A stretch of 64,000 bases of DNA, taken from Microtetraspora malaysiensis. Lineage in GTDB: Bacteria; Actinomycetota; Actinomycetes; Streptosporangiales; Streptosporangiaceae. The stretch spans positions 479,961 through 543,960 of the forward strand of contig NZ_BBYJ01000006.1 in the NCBI RefSeq assembly GCF_001528665.1, written 5' to 3'. Under the pieces are notes generated by a model. That model saw only the letters and a list, made by a program, of their open reading frames with translations. It had not been told where the DNA came from and made no database searches. The position numbers and the translations under genes are program-made. Shown piece by piece: positions 28,259 to 36,766 of this stretch; the first letter of the stretch is position 1, and each line of letters starts with the position of its first letter.

Positions 28259-28513
28259 GTGAAGCTCAAACTTGATCTCCATGACATCTACAACAACAGC
28301 CGCGAGATCGACCGGGCGCTGCACGGAGTGATCCAGGAGGCGGTACGGATCAAGGCGACACAGGTAGAGATCATCCCCGGAAAGGGATCGGGCCAGCTCA
28401 AGAAGAAGGTGCTGCGGTTCCTGGAGCAGAAAGAGATCAAGGCGCTCTATCACCGCATCGACAAGGACGCGAAGAACCACGGCCGGCTGTTCGTGTACTT
28501 CCAGTGGAAATGA
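28259..28513 (+). CDS. Small Smr-domain protein
   Basis: 84 residues comprising one Smr domain: the N-terminal LDLHDIYNN motif (LDxH), then TQVEIIPGKGSGQLKKKVLRFL with the GKGSG loop, and the last strand GRLFVYFQWK. Smr domains of the MutS2/SmrB type cleave RNA or DNA, in SmrB at collided ribosomes; stand-alone short forms are common in actinobacteria and not characterised. The GTG start is set by the leaderless promoter. Confidence 0.85.
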   Translation: MKLKLDLHDIYNNSREIDRALHGVIQEAVRIKATQVEIIPGKGSGQLKKKVLRFLEQKEIKALYHRIDKDAKNHGRLFVYFQWK

Positions 28514-28765
28514 GCGCACGAGGCGTCTACCAGGCGTAACCCTTGCCTCGGCGGGCTCGGCGGGCTCGGCGGGCTCGGGGGTACGGTGCCCGGCCGCCGC
28601 GCGGTCGGCTGATCCGCGCCAGGTCCGCCCCAGGTCCGCGCCGAGGGGACCGCCCGGGTCCCGGCTGTCCACGACGGGGCCTGGCGGGGCCCGGCGGGAG
28701 CCCCGCGTCCGGGACGCCAGGCCAGCCCGGTCAGCTCGGTCAGCTCGCAGCGGGGATCGGCGATA
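28514..28765. other. Intergenic region with 9-bp tandem repeats
   Basis: This is the first part of a 333-bp gene-free stretch. It holds three full and one partial copy of CTCGGCGGG at 28547-28580, and a GC-rich stretch with two CAGCTCGGT-like copies near 28735. No convincing ORF or RNA gene is seen. Confidence 0.6.
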
Positions 28766-28795
28766 TTGCTCACCGTGCGGGCGTCTTGCCATACT
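28766..28795 (+). promoter_or_regulatory. Predicted promoter of the repeat-bearing membrane protein
   Basis: TTGCTC (-35) and CATACT (-10) with an 18-bp spacer, about 50 bp upstream of the ATG at 28847, which has its own GGAG ribosome site. Confidence 0.45.
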
Positions 28796-28846
28796 CGGCC
28801 GTGCCGAGGGGGCGGCCTTTCCTTTACGCGAAAGGCGGAGAGACGG

Positions 28847-29587
28847 ATGAGCGAGCAACCGACAGGTCGGTCGGACGGTCCGGACAGCGGTCCGCCTCCT
28901 GCCTGGGGTCAGCAGCCGGGACCTGCCCAGCCCATCTGGGGACAGCAGCCGGGCCAGCCGGGTCCTGCCCAGCCCGCCTGGGGTCAACAGCCGGGCCAGC
29001 CGGGGCCTGCCCAGCCCGCCTGGGGGCCGCCACCGGCGGCGAGGCCGAAAAGCGGCCTGTCCAGGGGCTGCCTGATCGCGCTCGCGGTGGCCGGAGTCAT
29101 CGCGGTCCTGGTTATCGGTGGCGCCGTCGCCGGTGGCCTGTTCTTGGCGAAGAAGGTCAACGACGTCGCGGGTCAGGGGTCGCCCGGATCCGACAAGCTG
29201 CCGCAGACGATCGACGGTCTCAAACTCAGCAAGGGTGGCGTGACCGGGTTCGCGTGCAGCCTCGGAGGGGGCGCCATGAACGACGTTTCCGGGGACGGCA
29301 AGATCGGTTCGTACTGCTACGTCGCGGAGGAGGGCAGTGGGTTCGCCATGGCCCTCGCGGGCAAGGGCGAGGCCTTCGACATCACCGGGTCCTCGATGCT
29401 CTCCGCCGCCGGTGGTGGGGCAGAGCCGAAGAACGTCAACGGCGCCCAGTGCGCCCGTGGCACGGATGCCGCGACGGTCTGCGTCGCGAGCAAGGGGGAC
29501 GTCTCGGCCCTCGTCGTGACCTCGGGTGACGTCGGTGAGGACACCGCGGCCAAGATCGCGGTGGTTGTCGCCGAGAAGGTCGGCTGA
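28847..29587 (+). CDS. Membrane-anchored protein with Pro/Gln-rich repeats
   Basis: 246 residues. The cytoplasmic N-terminus (about residues 15-65) is Pro/Gln/Gly-rich with tandem repeats ending in WG. One membrane helix follows at about 75-100 (GCLIALAVAGVIAVLVIGG), then a 145-residue exported domain with four Cys that could form two disulfides (FACSLGGG, GSYCYVAEEG, GAQCARG, TVCVASKG). Many actinobacterial proteins share this layout of Pro-rich tail, helix and small extracellular domain; the function is unknown. The ATG was chosen for its GGAG at 8 nt. Confidence 0.8.
   Translation: MSEQPTGRSDGPDSGPPPAWGQQPGPAQPIWGQQPGQPGPAQPAWGQQPGQPGPAQPAWGPPPAARPKSGLSRGCLIALAVAGVIAVLVIGGAVAGGLFLAKKVNDVAGQGSPGSDKLPQTIDGLKLSKGGVTGFACSLGGGAMNDVSGDGKIGSYCYVAEEGSGFAMALAGKGEAFDITGSSMLSAAGGGAEPKNVNGAQCARGTDAATVCVASKGDVSALVVTSGDVGEDTAAKIAVVVAEKVG
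28910..29026 (+). repeat. 42-bp in-frame tandem repeat
   Basis: Two near-identical 42-bp units (14 residues, QQPGQPGPAQPAWG) at 28943-29026 follow a shortened 33-bp unit (QQPGPAQPIWG) at 28910-28942. The units differ at only a few bases, suggesting recent expansion. Confidence 0.9.
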
Positions 29588-29681
29588 GCCGGCTCCACGC
29601 CGAATGTGCCCGGCCGGTGACCGCGCGGAGGCATGGTCCGCCCGTTGAAACCGCTCGCGGCGGGGGCCGGTAGGCCCGGGG

Positions 29682-30056
29682 TCACAGCTTTCGGAAGGAA
29701 CGGGCCTCGGCCGCGGCGGCGAGCACGCCCTCAAGCGAGGCGCCGCCCGCGGCCGCGACCGCCGCCGAGATGGCCCCCTCGACGAACGGCACGTCCGCGA
29801 TCACCACGGAACCGGGGCTCTCCAGGAGCCGCGCGGTCAGCACCGAGCTGCCGAGATCCGGGATCAGGACCACGCCGTCCCCCTGGTCCACCTCGTCGAC
29901 GGCCGCCGCGACCTTGTCCACGCTCGTGCCGACCCCGCCGTCGTCCGCGCCTCCCGCCGCCGCCACCGGCACGTCCACGCCGCAGACGCTCCTGGCCAGC
30001 TCGGCCGCCTCCGAGGCCAGACCGTGGCTGTGTGAAATGAGAACGATGCCCACCAT
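29682..30056 (-). CDS. dhaM: Dihydroxyacetone kinase phosphotransfer subunit DhaM (EIIA domain only)
   Basis: 124 residues forming an EIIA-Man-like domain: VGIVLISHSHGLASEAAELA carries the phospho-accepting His, and VVLIPDLGSSVLTARLL follows. E. coli DhaM also has HPr and EI domains; this one ends after the first domain, so it must be phosphorylated by a separate HPr. It passes phosphate to ADP bound on DhaL. It is the last gene of dhaK-dhaL-dhaM, 63 bp after dhaL. Confidence 0.9.
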   Translation of the reverse strand: MVGIVLISHSHGLASEAAELARSVCGVDVPVAAAGGADDGGVGTSVDKVAAAVDEVDQGDGVVLIPDLGSSVLTARLLESPGSVVIADVPFVEGAISAAVAAAGGASLEGVLAAAAEARSFRKL

Positions 30057-30119
30057 CGCAGTCTCCTGTGCGCTCCTTCCGCGTTCCCGTGGGTCTGCCC
30101 CACGGTCGTGCTCTCCCGT

Positions 30120-30773
<654 letters not shown>

Positions 30774-30800
30774 GGGGGACTCCTGAGGGTCGGGTGTCGG

Positions 30801-31793
30801 TCAGCGGCCCCAGCGCAGCGCCGGTGTCTCCACCGGAGCGTCCCACAGCCGGGTGAGCTCGTCGGTCAGCGCGCACGTGGTCACCGAGAAGCCCTGCATG
30901 TCGAGGCTGGTGACGTGGTTGCCGACCAGGCGGCGCGCGGCGGTCGCGCCCCTCTCCTCCAGGTATGCGGCCACCTCGGCGAAGACGATGTACAGCTCCA
31001 TGAGCGGCGTGCCGCCCATCCCGTTGACCATGACCAGGGTCTCACCGGAGAGCGGGAGGTCATCGTCGATCGCGTCCATCGCGATGCGGACGAGCTCGCG
31101 CGCCTCCCGGAGCGCGGCGCGGGTGCGGCCCGGCTCGCCGTGGATGCCGATGCCCAGCTCGATCTCCGTCTCGCCCAGCTCGAACGTGGGCCTCCCGGCG
31201 GCGGGGGTGGTGCAGGCGCTCAGCGCGACGCCGAAGGAGCGGCTGCGGTCGTTCACCTCCCTGCCGGCTCGGGCCACCTCGGCCAGCGGGGCCCCGGCCT
31301 CCGCCAGCGCACCGGCGATCTTCTCCACGAAGACGGCGGCGCCGGTGCCCCTGCGGCCGGCCGTGTAGAGCGAGTCCCGCACGGCCACGTCGTCGTCGAC
31401 CAGGACCCGGGTCACCTCCACGCCCTCGTCGCCGCTGAGCTCGGCCGCCATCTCGAAGTTGAGCACGTCGCCGGTGTAGTTCTTCACGATGTGCAGCACG
31501 CCGGCGCCGCCGTCCACGCCGGTCGTCGCCCGGACGATCTGGTCGGGGACAGGCGAGGTGAAGATCTCGCCGGGACAGGCGGCGTCGAGCATGCCGTATC
31601 CGACGTAGCCGCCGTGCAGCGGCTCGTGGCCCGAGCCGCCTCCGGAGACTAGTCCGACCTTGCCCGGCCGGGGCGCGTCCCCCCTGAAGATGATTTTGTG
31701 CTCGACGTCCACCTTGAGCGAGGGGTGCGCCGCCGCGACGCCCCGCAAGGCGTCGGTGACCACGGAGCCGACATCGTTGATGAGCTTCTTCAT
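30801..31793 (-). CDS. dhaK: Dihydroxyacetone kinase substrate-binding subunit DhaK
   Basis: 330 residues. DhaK signatures: [22 protein letters not shown] near the N-terminus, [21 protein letters not shown], and [13 protein letters not shown], which includes the His that binds the carbonyl of dihydroxyacetone as a hemiaminal. The ATG follows GAGGACGG. First gene of a PTS-type dha operon that turns dihydroxyacetone into dihydroxyacetone phosphate for glycolysis. No glycerol dehydrogenase or dedicated regulator is next to it. Confidence 0.96.
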   Translation of the reverse strand: MKKLINDVGSVVTDALRGVAAAHPSLKVDVEHKIIFRGDAPRPGKVGLVSGGGSGHEPLHGGYVGYGMLDAACPGEIFTSPVPDQIVRATTGVDGGAGVLHIVKNYTGDVLNFEMAAELSGDEGVEVTRVLVDDDVAVRDSLYTAGRRGTGAAVFVEKIAGALAEAGAPLAEVARAGREVNDRSRSFGVALSACTTPAAGRPTFELGETEIELGIGIHGEPGRTRAALREARELVRIAMDAIDDDLPLSGETLVMVNGMGGTPLMELYIVFAEVAAYLEERGATAARRLVGNHVTSLDMQGFSVTTCALTDELTRLWDAPVETPALRWGR

Positions 31794-32277
31794 GTCGCCG
31801 TCCTCGTGTGGGGGGCCGTCTCCTTTACGCCTGCCCGGTCGCGCGGGACGGCACGCCTCGATTTCCCGGCGCAAGGCGACCGCGATGCATCTCAGCCCGC
31901 GGTTCCGTCGCGTGCCGGCTGGCCGAGAGGGCAGTCCGCGCGCGACCAATGCCGTATGAACCGCTCCGCGGAGCGGCAGGCGTCGGCGAACGCGGGGTGA
32001 TCGCGATCCGGCCGGCCGGAATGGCGGTGATCGCATTGCGGAATGTCCGCTGTTTCGTGATCGGGCAACTCCGGCGTCCAATCGACTTGGCGTGGCCGTG
32101 CGGCACGCCCTCCGGCACCAGGTCGTTAACCGGGGCGCGCTTTCGGTCGATGAGGCCCGAAGCTGAGTTAACGGATGATCGGCAAGACCTTGCCAATGGG
32201 ATGATCTGTTTGTCAACCTTTGGAGCAAAGGCGCGCAACATGTTCGATGCGCGCCGATGTCATGCTGGAGGCACCCT
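31794..32277. other. Divergent intergenic region with three perfect palindromes
   Basis: 484 bp between dhaK and the EspR-like regulator, with lower GC than the genes around it in its right half. It contains GGCAAG-AC-CTTGCC at 32181-32194, CCTTTG-GAG-CAAAGG at 32217-32231 and GGCGCGC/GCGCGCC at 32230-32255, plus two GTTAAC sites near 32126 and 32166. Their closeness to the regulator start (32278) suggests operators. No ORF is supported here. Confidence 0.6.
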
Positions 32278-32718
32278 GTGTCGCGCCCCACGTACGGGCA
32301 GAAACTCGTCCGGCTGCGTGAGACGAAATTGAAGGAGGGCGGCAGGCCCTACAGCCTTCAGGAGATCTCCGCCGGCATTCGTGCGGCGTCGCGCGGCGAG
32401 GTGACGCTCAGCGCCGCCTCGCTCTCCAAGATCGAGAGGGATGTCACCGAGGAGCCGTCTCTCCGCCATCTCACCGCGATTGCGAAGTTCTTCGGCGTTC
32501 CGGTGACCTACTTCGTGGACGACGTGGCCGGCGAGCAGATGTACGAGTCCATGGCGGCGTTGATCGCCTTCCGCAACAGCAAGGTCCGTGACATCGCCGC
32601 GCACATGGCGACGCTGCCCGAAGAGAGCCTGGACGGCTTCCTGACGCTCGTCCGGGCCGCTCGGCAGGCGCTCGGCGTCGCGTCCCCGCCGGACCAGGAC
32701 GGTCAGGGCCGCCCGTGA
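32278..32718 (+). CDS. XRE-family (EspR-like) transcriptional regulator
   Basis: 146 residues. A helix-turn-helix in which helix 2 is displaced by a loop ([58 protein letters not shown]), followed by a C-terminal helical part, [17 protein letters not shown]. This layout resembles mycobacterial EspR, a nucleoid-associated regulator, and the many XRE proteins in actinomycetes paired with membrane proteins. The GTG was chosen because GGAGG lies 7 nt upstream. Its stop overlaps the next start by 4 nt; palindromes just upstream may be autoregulatory sites. Confidence 0.88.
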   Translation: MSRPTYGQKLVRLRETKLKEGGRPYSLQEISAGIRAASRGEVTLSAASLSKIERDVTEEPSLRHLTAIAKFFGVPVTYFVDDVAGEQMYESMAALIAFRNSKVRDIAAHMATLPEESLDGFLTLVRAARQALGVASPPDQDGQGRP

Positions 32719-33152
32719 CACGCGGCCCACGTCCGCACCGGGACGCCGTCGGCGAGTTCGCCGACCTGCGCGACGACATGCCCGCGGCGGGATACTTCGC
32801 CGTGTTCGAAGGGGTGCTCGGGGTCGCCGCCGTCGAACTCGCGATGATGAGCCTGCGCTACCGGCGCCGGGTCAGGCCGAGCGCGTTCCGGACCGGGATC
32901 AGCCTCGTCGGCACGGCCGCCGCGGTCAGCCTGGTCAACGTCGGCTACAACCTCGTGTACCTGGTCGGCATCATGATCGACTCGGCGCGCTTCGGGGAGC
33001 CGGCCGTGCCACCGGACCGGGGACGGGTGCGGCTCCGCGGCGGCGGGACCGTCGCGGAGGAGATCGCGATACTGTCCGGGGTCAGCCGCGCGCTGGCGTC
33101 CTCGTCCCTGGTACGCCGCAGCGCCCTGGCGAGCGACGGAGGAACGCGGTGA
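32715..33152 (+). CDS. Short two-helix membrane protein, possibly shortened MAB_1171c-like
   Basis: 145 residues with two hydrophobic helices, about 26-46 (YFAVFEGVLGVAAVELAMM) and 60-88 (GISLVGTAAAVSLVNVGYN), and a basic loop between (RYRRRVRP). The helix 1-loop-helix 2 text and the tail after it recall the last membrane helices of MAB_1171c-like actinobacterial proteins, which are usually near 400 residues and pair with XRE regulators; this assignment is tentative. Both ends overlap neighbours by 4 nt, arguing for real translation rather than decay. Confidence 0.65.
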   Translation: MTRGPRPHRDAVGEFADLRDDMPAAGYFAVFEGVLGVAAVELAMMSLRYRRRVRPSAFRTGISLVGTAAAVSLVNVGYNLVYLVGIMIDSARFGEPAVPPDRGRVRLRGGGTVAEEIAILSGVSRALASSSLVRRSALASDGGTR

Positions 33153-33763
33153 CGATGGCTGCGAAGGCGGCGCGGCCTCGCGCCGGCGAGTCCCGGTTCG
33201 CCCGGCTCGTCACCGAGGTCCTCAGCCCCTTCCACGTGGTGATCCCGCTTCCCGCGGTGGTGGGCTGGCACCAGTCCCATCCGGCCGCCACCGGGCTCCT
33301 GTGGGGCCTCTTCGCCGCCGTGTCGGGCGGCGTCCTGCCGTACGCGCTGGTGCTGTGGCGCGTCGCGCGCGGGCAGGCGAACGACCGGCACATCACCCGC
33401 CGTGAGCAGCGGCTGGTCCCCCTTGCGCTCAGCATCGCGCTGGTGCTCGGCGGCATCCTCGTGCTGGTGCTGGCGGGTGCGCCCAACACCGTCCTGGCGG
33501 TGCAGATCGCGCTGCTCGGCATGGGCGTGGTCATGCTGCCGATCACCCGGGTATGGAAGATCTCCTTCCACGCGGCCGCCGTGGCGGGAGCCGTGTCCAT
33601 CCTCACGGCGGAGTTCGGCGCGTGGGCGTGGGCCTGCTGGCCGCTCGTGGCCCTGGTCGGCTGGTCGCGGATCGTCCTGCGCGACCACACGCCCGCGCAG
33701 GTCGCCGCGGGCGCGGTCGCCGGGACGGCCGTCTGCTGGCCCGTCTACGCCCTGATCGGCTGA
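33149..33763 (+). CDS. PAP2-superfamily membrane phosphatase
   Basis: 204 residues with about five to six membrane helices. Remnants of the PAP2 motifs are visible: KISFHAAAVAG in place of motif 2 (PSGH) and WSRIVLRDHTPAQVAAGAVAG, motif 3 with Arg, His and a following small-residue helix. PAP2 enzymes hydrolyse phosphatidic acid or isoprenyl pyrophosphates. The motif 1 region (LPYALVLWRVARGQANDRH) is weak, so catalytic activity is not certain. The GTG has GGAGGA 5 nt upstream and overlaps the previous stop by 4 nt. Confidence 0.8.
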   Translation: MTMAAKAARPRAGESRFARLVTEVLSPFHVVIPLPAVVGWHQSHPAATGLLWGLFAAVSGGVLPYALVLWRVARGQANDRHITRREQRLVPLALSIALVLGGILVLVLAGAPNTVLAVQIALLGMGVVMLPITRVWKISFHAAAVAGAVSILTAEFGAWAWACWPLVALVGWSRIVLRDHTPAQVAAGAVAGTAVCWPVYALIG

Positions 33764-33867
33764 TCCGCGGCCTCCGTACGGACCGGGCGGAAGCGCGGAT
33801 GATCTGGCGCGCACGACGGCGGGTGTAGGAGGATTCTGGAGATCTGCGACGGATGGGAGGCGGGCGC

Positions 33868-34008
33868 ATGTCAGTGGTGCGGGATCTCGTGGAGGGCATC
33901 GGAGGCGTGGAGGTCGAGCACGTCACCGCCCGGGAGGCCGAGCACGGCCCGCTGCCCGGCGGCGGCCCCGGCAGCCCGGCCCGCGTCGTCGCCCCGGTGG
34001 CGCGGTGA
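33868..34008 (+). CDS. Small 46-residue ORF coupled to the ThDP enzyme gene
   Basis: ATG preceded by GGGAGG at 6-7 nt, a near-ideal ribosome site. It encodes MSVVRDLVEGIGG, then an acidic amphipathic stretch and a Gly/Pro-rich tail ending VVAPVAR. Its stop overlaps the GTG of the next gene as GTGA, while that gene has almost no ribosome site of its own. It therefore looks like a leader ORF that delivers ribosomes to the enzyme gene, or a small subunit. I do not recognise a family. Confidence 0.6.
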   Translation: MSVVRDLVEGIGGVEVEHVTAREAEHGPLPGGGPGSPARVVAPVAR

Positions 34009-35777
34009 ACGTCGCCGAGGCCGTGGGCGCGGTCCTCGCCTCGCTCGGAGTCGACACCGCCTTCGGTGTCGTCGGCAGCGGCAACTTCCACGTGACCAAC
34101 GCGCTCGCCGAGCACGGCGTGCGCTTCGTGGCCGCCCGCCACGAGGGCGGCGCGGCCACCATGGCCGACGCGTACGCGCGGATGAGCGGCTCCCTGGCGG
34201 TGCTCAGCGTCCACCAGGGGCCGGGCCTCACGAACGCGCTGACCGGCATCGCCGAGGCGGCCAAGAGCCGCACCCCGCTGCTGGTGCTGGCCGGGGAGGC
34301 GACCGCGCCGCGGTCGAACTTCCGCATCGACCAGCCGGGGCTGGTGTCGGCCGTGGGCGCCCTCGCCGCCCGGGTCGACTCGGCCGAGAGCGTCGTCGAG
34401 GACACGGTCCTGGCCTTCCTCACCGCGCTGCTCGGCCGCCGCGCCGTCCTGCTCAACCTTCCCCTCGACGTGCAGGGCGCGGTCCTGCCCGACGACGTCG
34501 CCCAGGCCGTACGGGAGCTGCGGTCGAGCCGGATCGCCGACGCGGGGGAGCAGGGGAGCCGGGCCTGGGCCGCCGTCCGCGACCTGCGGGACCGCGCGTG
34601 GCGCGACCTCGGGGACGGAGGAGGCGAGCCGTCCGACCCGGTGTCCTCCGACCTCGCGGAGCCGGCGGCGACGGGGCCGGCCCCGGCCGACTCCGTGAGC
34701 GAGCTGATCCGCCTGATCGCCGCCGCGCGGCGCCCGGTCTTCGTCGCCGGGCGGGGAGCGCGCGGCGCGAGCCGGGACATCGAGGTGCTCGCCGACCGGT
34801 CCGGCGCGCTGCTCGCCACGTCGGCGGTCGCGCGCGGGCTGTTCCGGGGCAGCCGGTGGGACCTGGACGTGAGCGGCGGCTTCGCCTCTCCGCTGGCGGC
34901 CGAGCTGATCCGCGGCGCCGACCTGGTCGTGGCCTGGGGCTGCGGGCTCAACGTGTGGACCACCCGGCACGGTTCGCTGATCGGCCCGGACGCGACCGTC
35001 GTCCAGGTCGACATCGATCCGGACGCGCTCGGCGCGCACCGGCCGGTCGATCTCGGCGTGATCGGCGACGCGGCGGAGACCGCGCGGGCCGTGACCGAGG
35101 CCCTCGGCGCGCCCCGCGACGGGTACCGAAGCCCCGAGCTGGCCGTCCGGGTCGCGCAGGAGATCCGCTGGCGGGACGTTCCGTACCAGGACGAGAGCGG
35201 GGGCGGGCGCATCGACCCGCGGACGCTCACGATCGAGCTGGACGACCTGCTGCCGGCCGAGCGGATCGTCTCCGTGGACTCCGGAAATTTCATGGGATAT
35301 CCGACGATGTTCTTGTCGGTGCCGGACGCGAACGGCTTCTGCTTCACCCAGGCGTTCCAGTCGATCGGCCTCGGCCTGGCCACCGCGATCGGTGCCGCGC
35401 TCGCCCGCCCGGACCGCCTGCCGGTGGCCGCGCTGGGCGACGGCGGAGCCCTGATGGGCGTCGCCGAGCTGGAGACCGTGGTACGGCTCGGCCTGCCGAT
35501 GATCGTCGTGGTCTACGACGACGAGGGATACGGCGCGGAGGTCCACCACTTCGGCCCGGAGGGGCATCCGCTGGACACCGTCACCTTCCCGGCCGCCGAC
35601 ATCGCGGCCATCGCCAGGGGTTTCGGCTGCCAGACGGTGACCGTACGCGAGCGGGCCGATCTGGCGGGGGTCGCCGAATGGCTGAAGGGACCGCGCGAGG
35701 CGCCCCTGGTGGTCCACGCGAAGGTGACCCGCGACCGGGGCGCGTGGTGGCTGGAGGAGGCGTTCCGCGCACACTGA
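34005..35777 (+). CDS. Thiamine diphosphate-dependent enzyme (acetolactate synthase-like)
   Basis: 590 residues with the three domains of the family. The N-terminal Pyr domain has the catalytic Glu in VAARHEGGAATMADAYARMSG. The central domain binds FAD or nucleotide-like ligands (VFVAGRGARGASRDIEVL). The PP domain has the ThDP motif ALGDGGALMGVAELETVVRLGLPMIVVVYDDEGYGAEVHHFG. Members include acetolactate synthases, sulfoacetaldehyde acetyltransferases and 2-keto acid decarboxylases; no motif decides between them. It is not next to ilvN, which argues against a branched-chain acetolactate synthase. Translation is coupled to the small ORF before it, and a clear terminator follows. Confidence 0.88.
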   Translation: MNVAEAVGAVLASLGVDTAFGVVGSGNFHVTNALAEHGVRFVAARHEGGAATMADAYARMSGSLAVLSVHQGPGLTNALTGIAEAAKSRTPLLVLAGEATAPRSNFRIDQPGLVSAVGALAARVDSAESVVEDTVLAFLTALLGRRAVLLNLPLDVQGAVLPDDVAQAVRELRSSRIADAGEQGSRAWAAVRDLRDRAWRDLGDGGGEPSDPVSSDLAEPAATGPAPADSVSELIRLIAAARRPVFVAGRGARGASRDIEVLADRSGALLATSAVARGLFRGSRWDLDVSGGFASPLAAELIRGADLVVAWGCGLNVWTTRHGSLIGPDATVVQVDIDPDALGAHRPVDLGVIGDAAETARAVTEALGAPRDGYRSPELAVRVAQEIRWRDVPYQDESGGGRIDPRTLTIELDDLLPAERIVSVDSGNFMGYPTMFLSVPDANGFCFTQAFQSIGLGLATAIGAALARPDRLPVAALGDGGALMGVAELETVVRLGLPMIVVVYDDEGYGAEVHHFGPEGHPLDTVTFPAADIAAIARGFGCQTVTVRERADLAGVAEWLKGPREAPLVVHAKVTRDRGAWWLEEAFRAH

Positions 35778-35784
35778 ACTGGAC

Positions 35785-35809
35785 GGCCCCGCCCCCGGCG
35801 GGCGGGGCC
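35785..35809 (+). terminator. Terminator hairpin after the ThDP enzyme gene
   Basis: GGCCCCGCCC / GGGCGGGGCC, a perfect 10-bp stem with a 5-nt loop, starting 8 bp after the stop. No U-tract follows. Confidence 0.75.
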
Positions 35810-35861
35810 CTCGTGAGGGGCCGGATCAGGAGGTTACGGTCGCGTAGGTTACCGTTCGGTC

Positions 35862-36617
35862 ATGGCTGAGATCGTGTATCCCCCGGTGATCCGGACCGCG
35901 CTCGTGGTCTTCAAGGCGCTGGATCTCAGGATCCGCATCGAGGGCGCCGAACGCGTGCCCACAACCGGCGGCGCGGTGCTGGCCAGTAACCACGTGAGCT
36001 ACCTCGACTTCATCTTCGCCGGACTGGCCGCCTGGCCCTCGCGGCGGCTCGTCCGGTTTATGGCGAAGAAGGAGGTCTTCGCCAACCCGGTGGCCGGGCC
36101 GCTGATGCGCGGGATGCACCACATCTCGGTGGACCGTTCCGCCGGGGCGGGCGCCTTCGGCGCGGCGGTGCGAGCGCTGAAGGACGGCGAGATCGTCGGC
36201 AACTTCGCCGAGGCCACGATCAGCCGGTCGTTCACGATCAAGGACATCAAGAACGGCCCGGTCCGGATGGCGGCCGACGCGGGCGTCCCGCTGATCCCGG
36301 TCGCCGTGTGGGGCCCGCACCGGCTCTGGACCAAGGGCCGCCCGCGCAGGCTGCTCCAGCGGCACGTACCCGTCACGATCCTGGTCGGCGAGCCGATGCG
36401 CCCAGAGCCGCGCACACCGCTCGCCGACACCACGGCGGAGCTGCGGCAGCGGATGTCAGAGCTGCTCGACCGGGCCCAGCGGACCTACCCCGAGATCCCG
36501 CCGGGCGTCTGGTGGCAGCCCGCCCACCTCGGCGGCACCGCCCCCACCCCCGAGGAGGCCGCCGCCCTCGACACCTCCGCCAGGGCCCGCCGCGTGGAGC
36601 CCGACACGGGCGTCTAG
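35862..36617 (+). CDS. 1-acylglycerol-3-phosphate acyltransferase (PlsC) family protein
   Basis: 251 residues. The acyltransferase block I is LASNHVSYLDFIFAG (H-x4-D). Block II/III is changed: NFAEATISRSF replaces the usual FPEGTRS, while the later GVPLIPVAVWGPHRLW is conserved. It transfers an acyl chain to lysophosphatidic acid or a related acceptor in membrane lipid synthesis. The Gly-to-Ala and Arg changes in the EGT block suggest a divergent acceptor. TACCGT lies 6 nt before the ATG and no good ribosome site is adjacent, so it may be leaderless. Confidence 0.87.
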   Translation: MAEIVYPPVIRTALVVFKALDLRIRIEGAERVPTTGGAVLASNHVSYLDFIFAGLAAWPSRRLVRFMAKKEVFANPVAGPLMRGMHHISVDRSAGAGAFGAAVRALKDGEIVGNFAEATISRSFTIKDIKNGPVRMAADAGVPLIPVAVWGPHRLWTKGRPRRLLQRHVPVTILVGEPMRPEPRTPLADTTAELRQRMSELLDRAQRTYPEIPPGVWWQPAHLGGTAPTPEEAAALDTSARARRVEPDTGV

Positions 36618-36698
36618 CGTGCCTCGGCCGGGGCGGCCACTTCGCTCGTTCCGCTCCCTCGATCCCGGGTGAACGCCGGCGGACAGCACATGAGGCGG

Positions 36699-36740
36699 GC
36701 GGACCCCCGGGCGGCCGGTGAGGGCCGCCCGAGGGTCCGC
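36699..36740. terminator. Bidirectional terminator between plsC-like and M14 genes
   Basis: GCGGACCCCCGGGCGGCC pairs with GGCCGCCCGAGGGTCCGC over 18 bp with one mismatch, 6-nt loop. It lies between convergent genes, 27 bp from the carboxypeptidase stop. Confidence 0.8.
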
Positions 36741-36766
36741 GGATCCGGTGGGTACCGGGTATGGGG

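Noticed and set aside
34005..35777. Calling it ilvB
   Set aside because: No ilvN or ilvC neighbours and no deciding residues; many ThDP enzymes share the same motifs.
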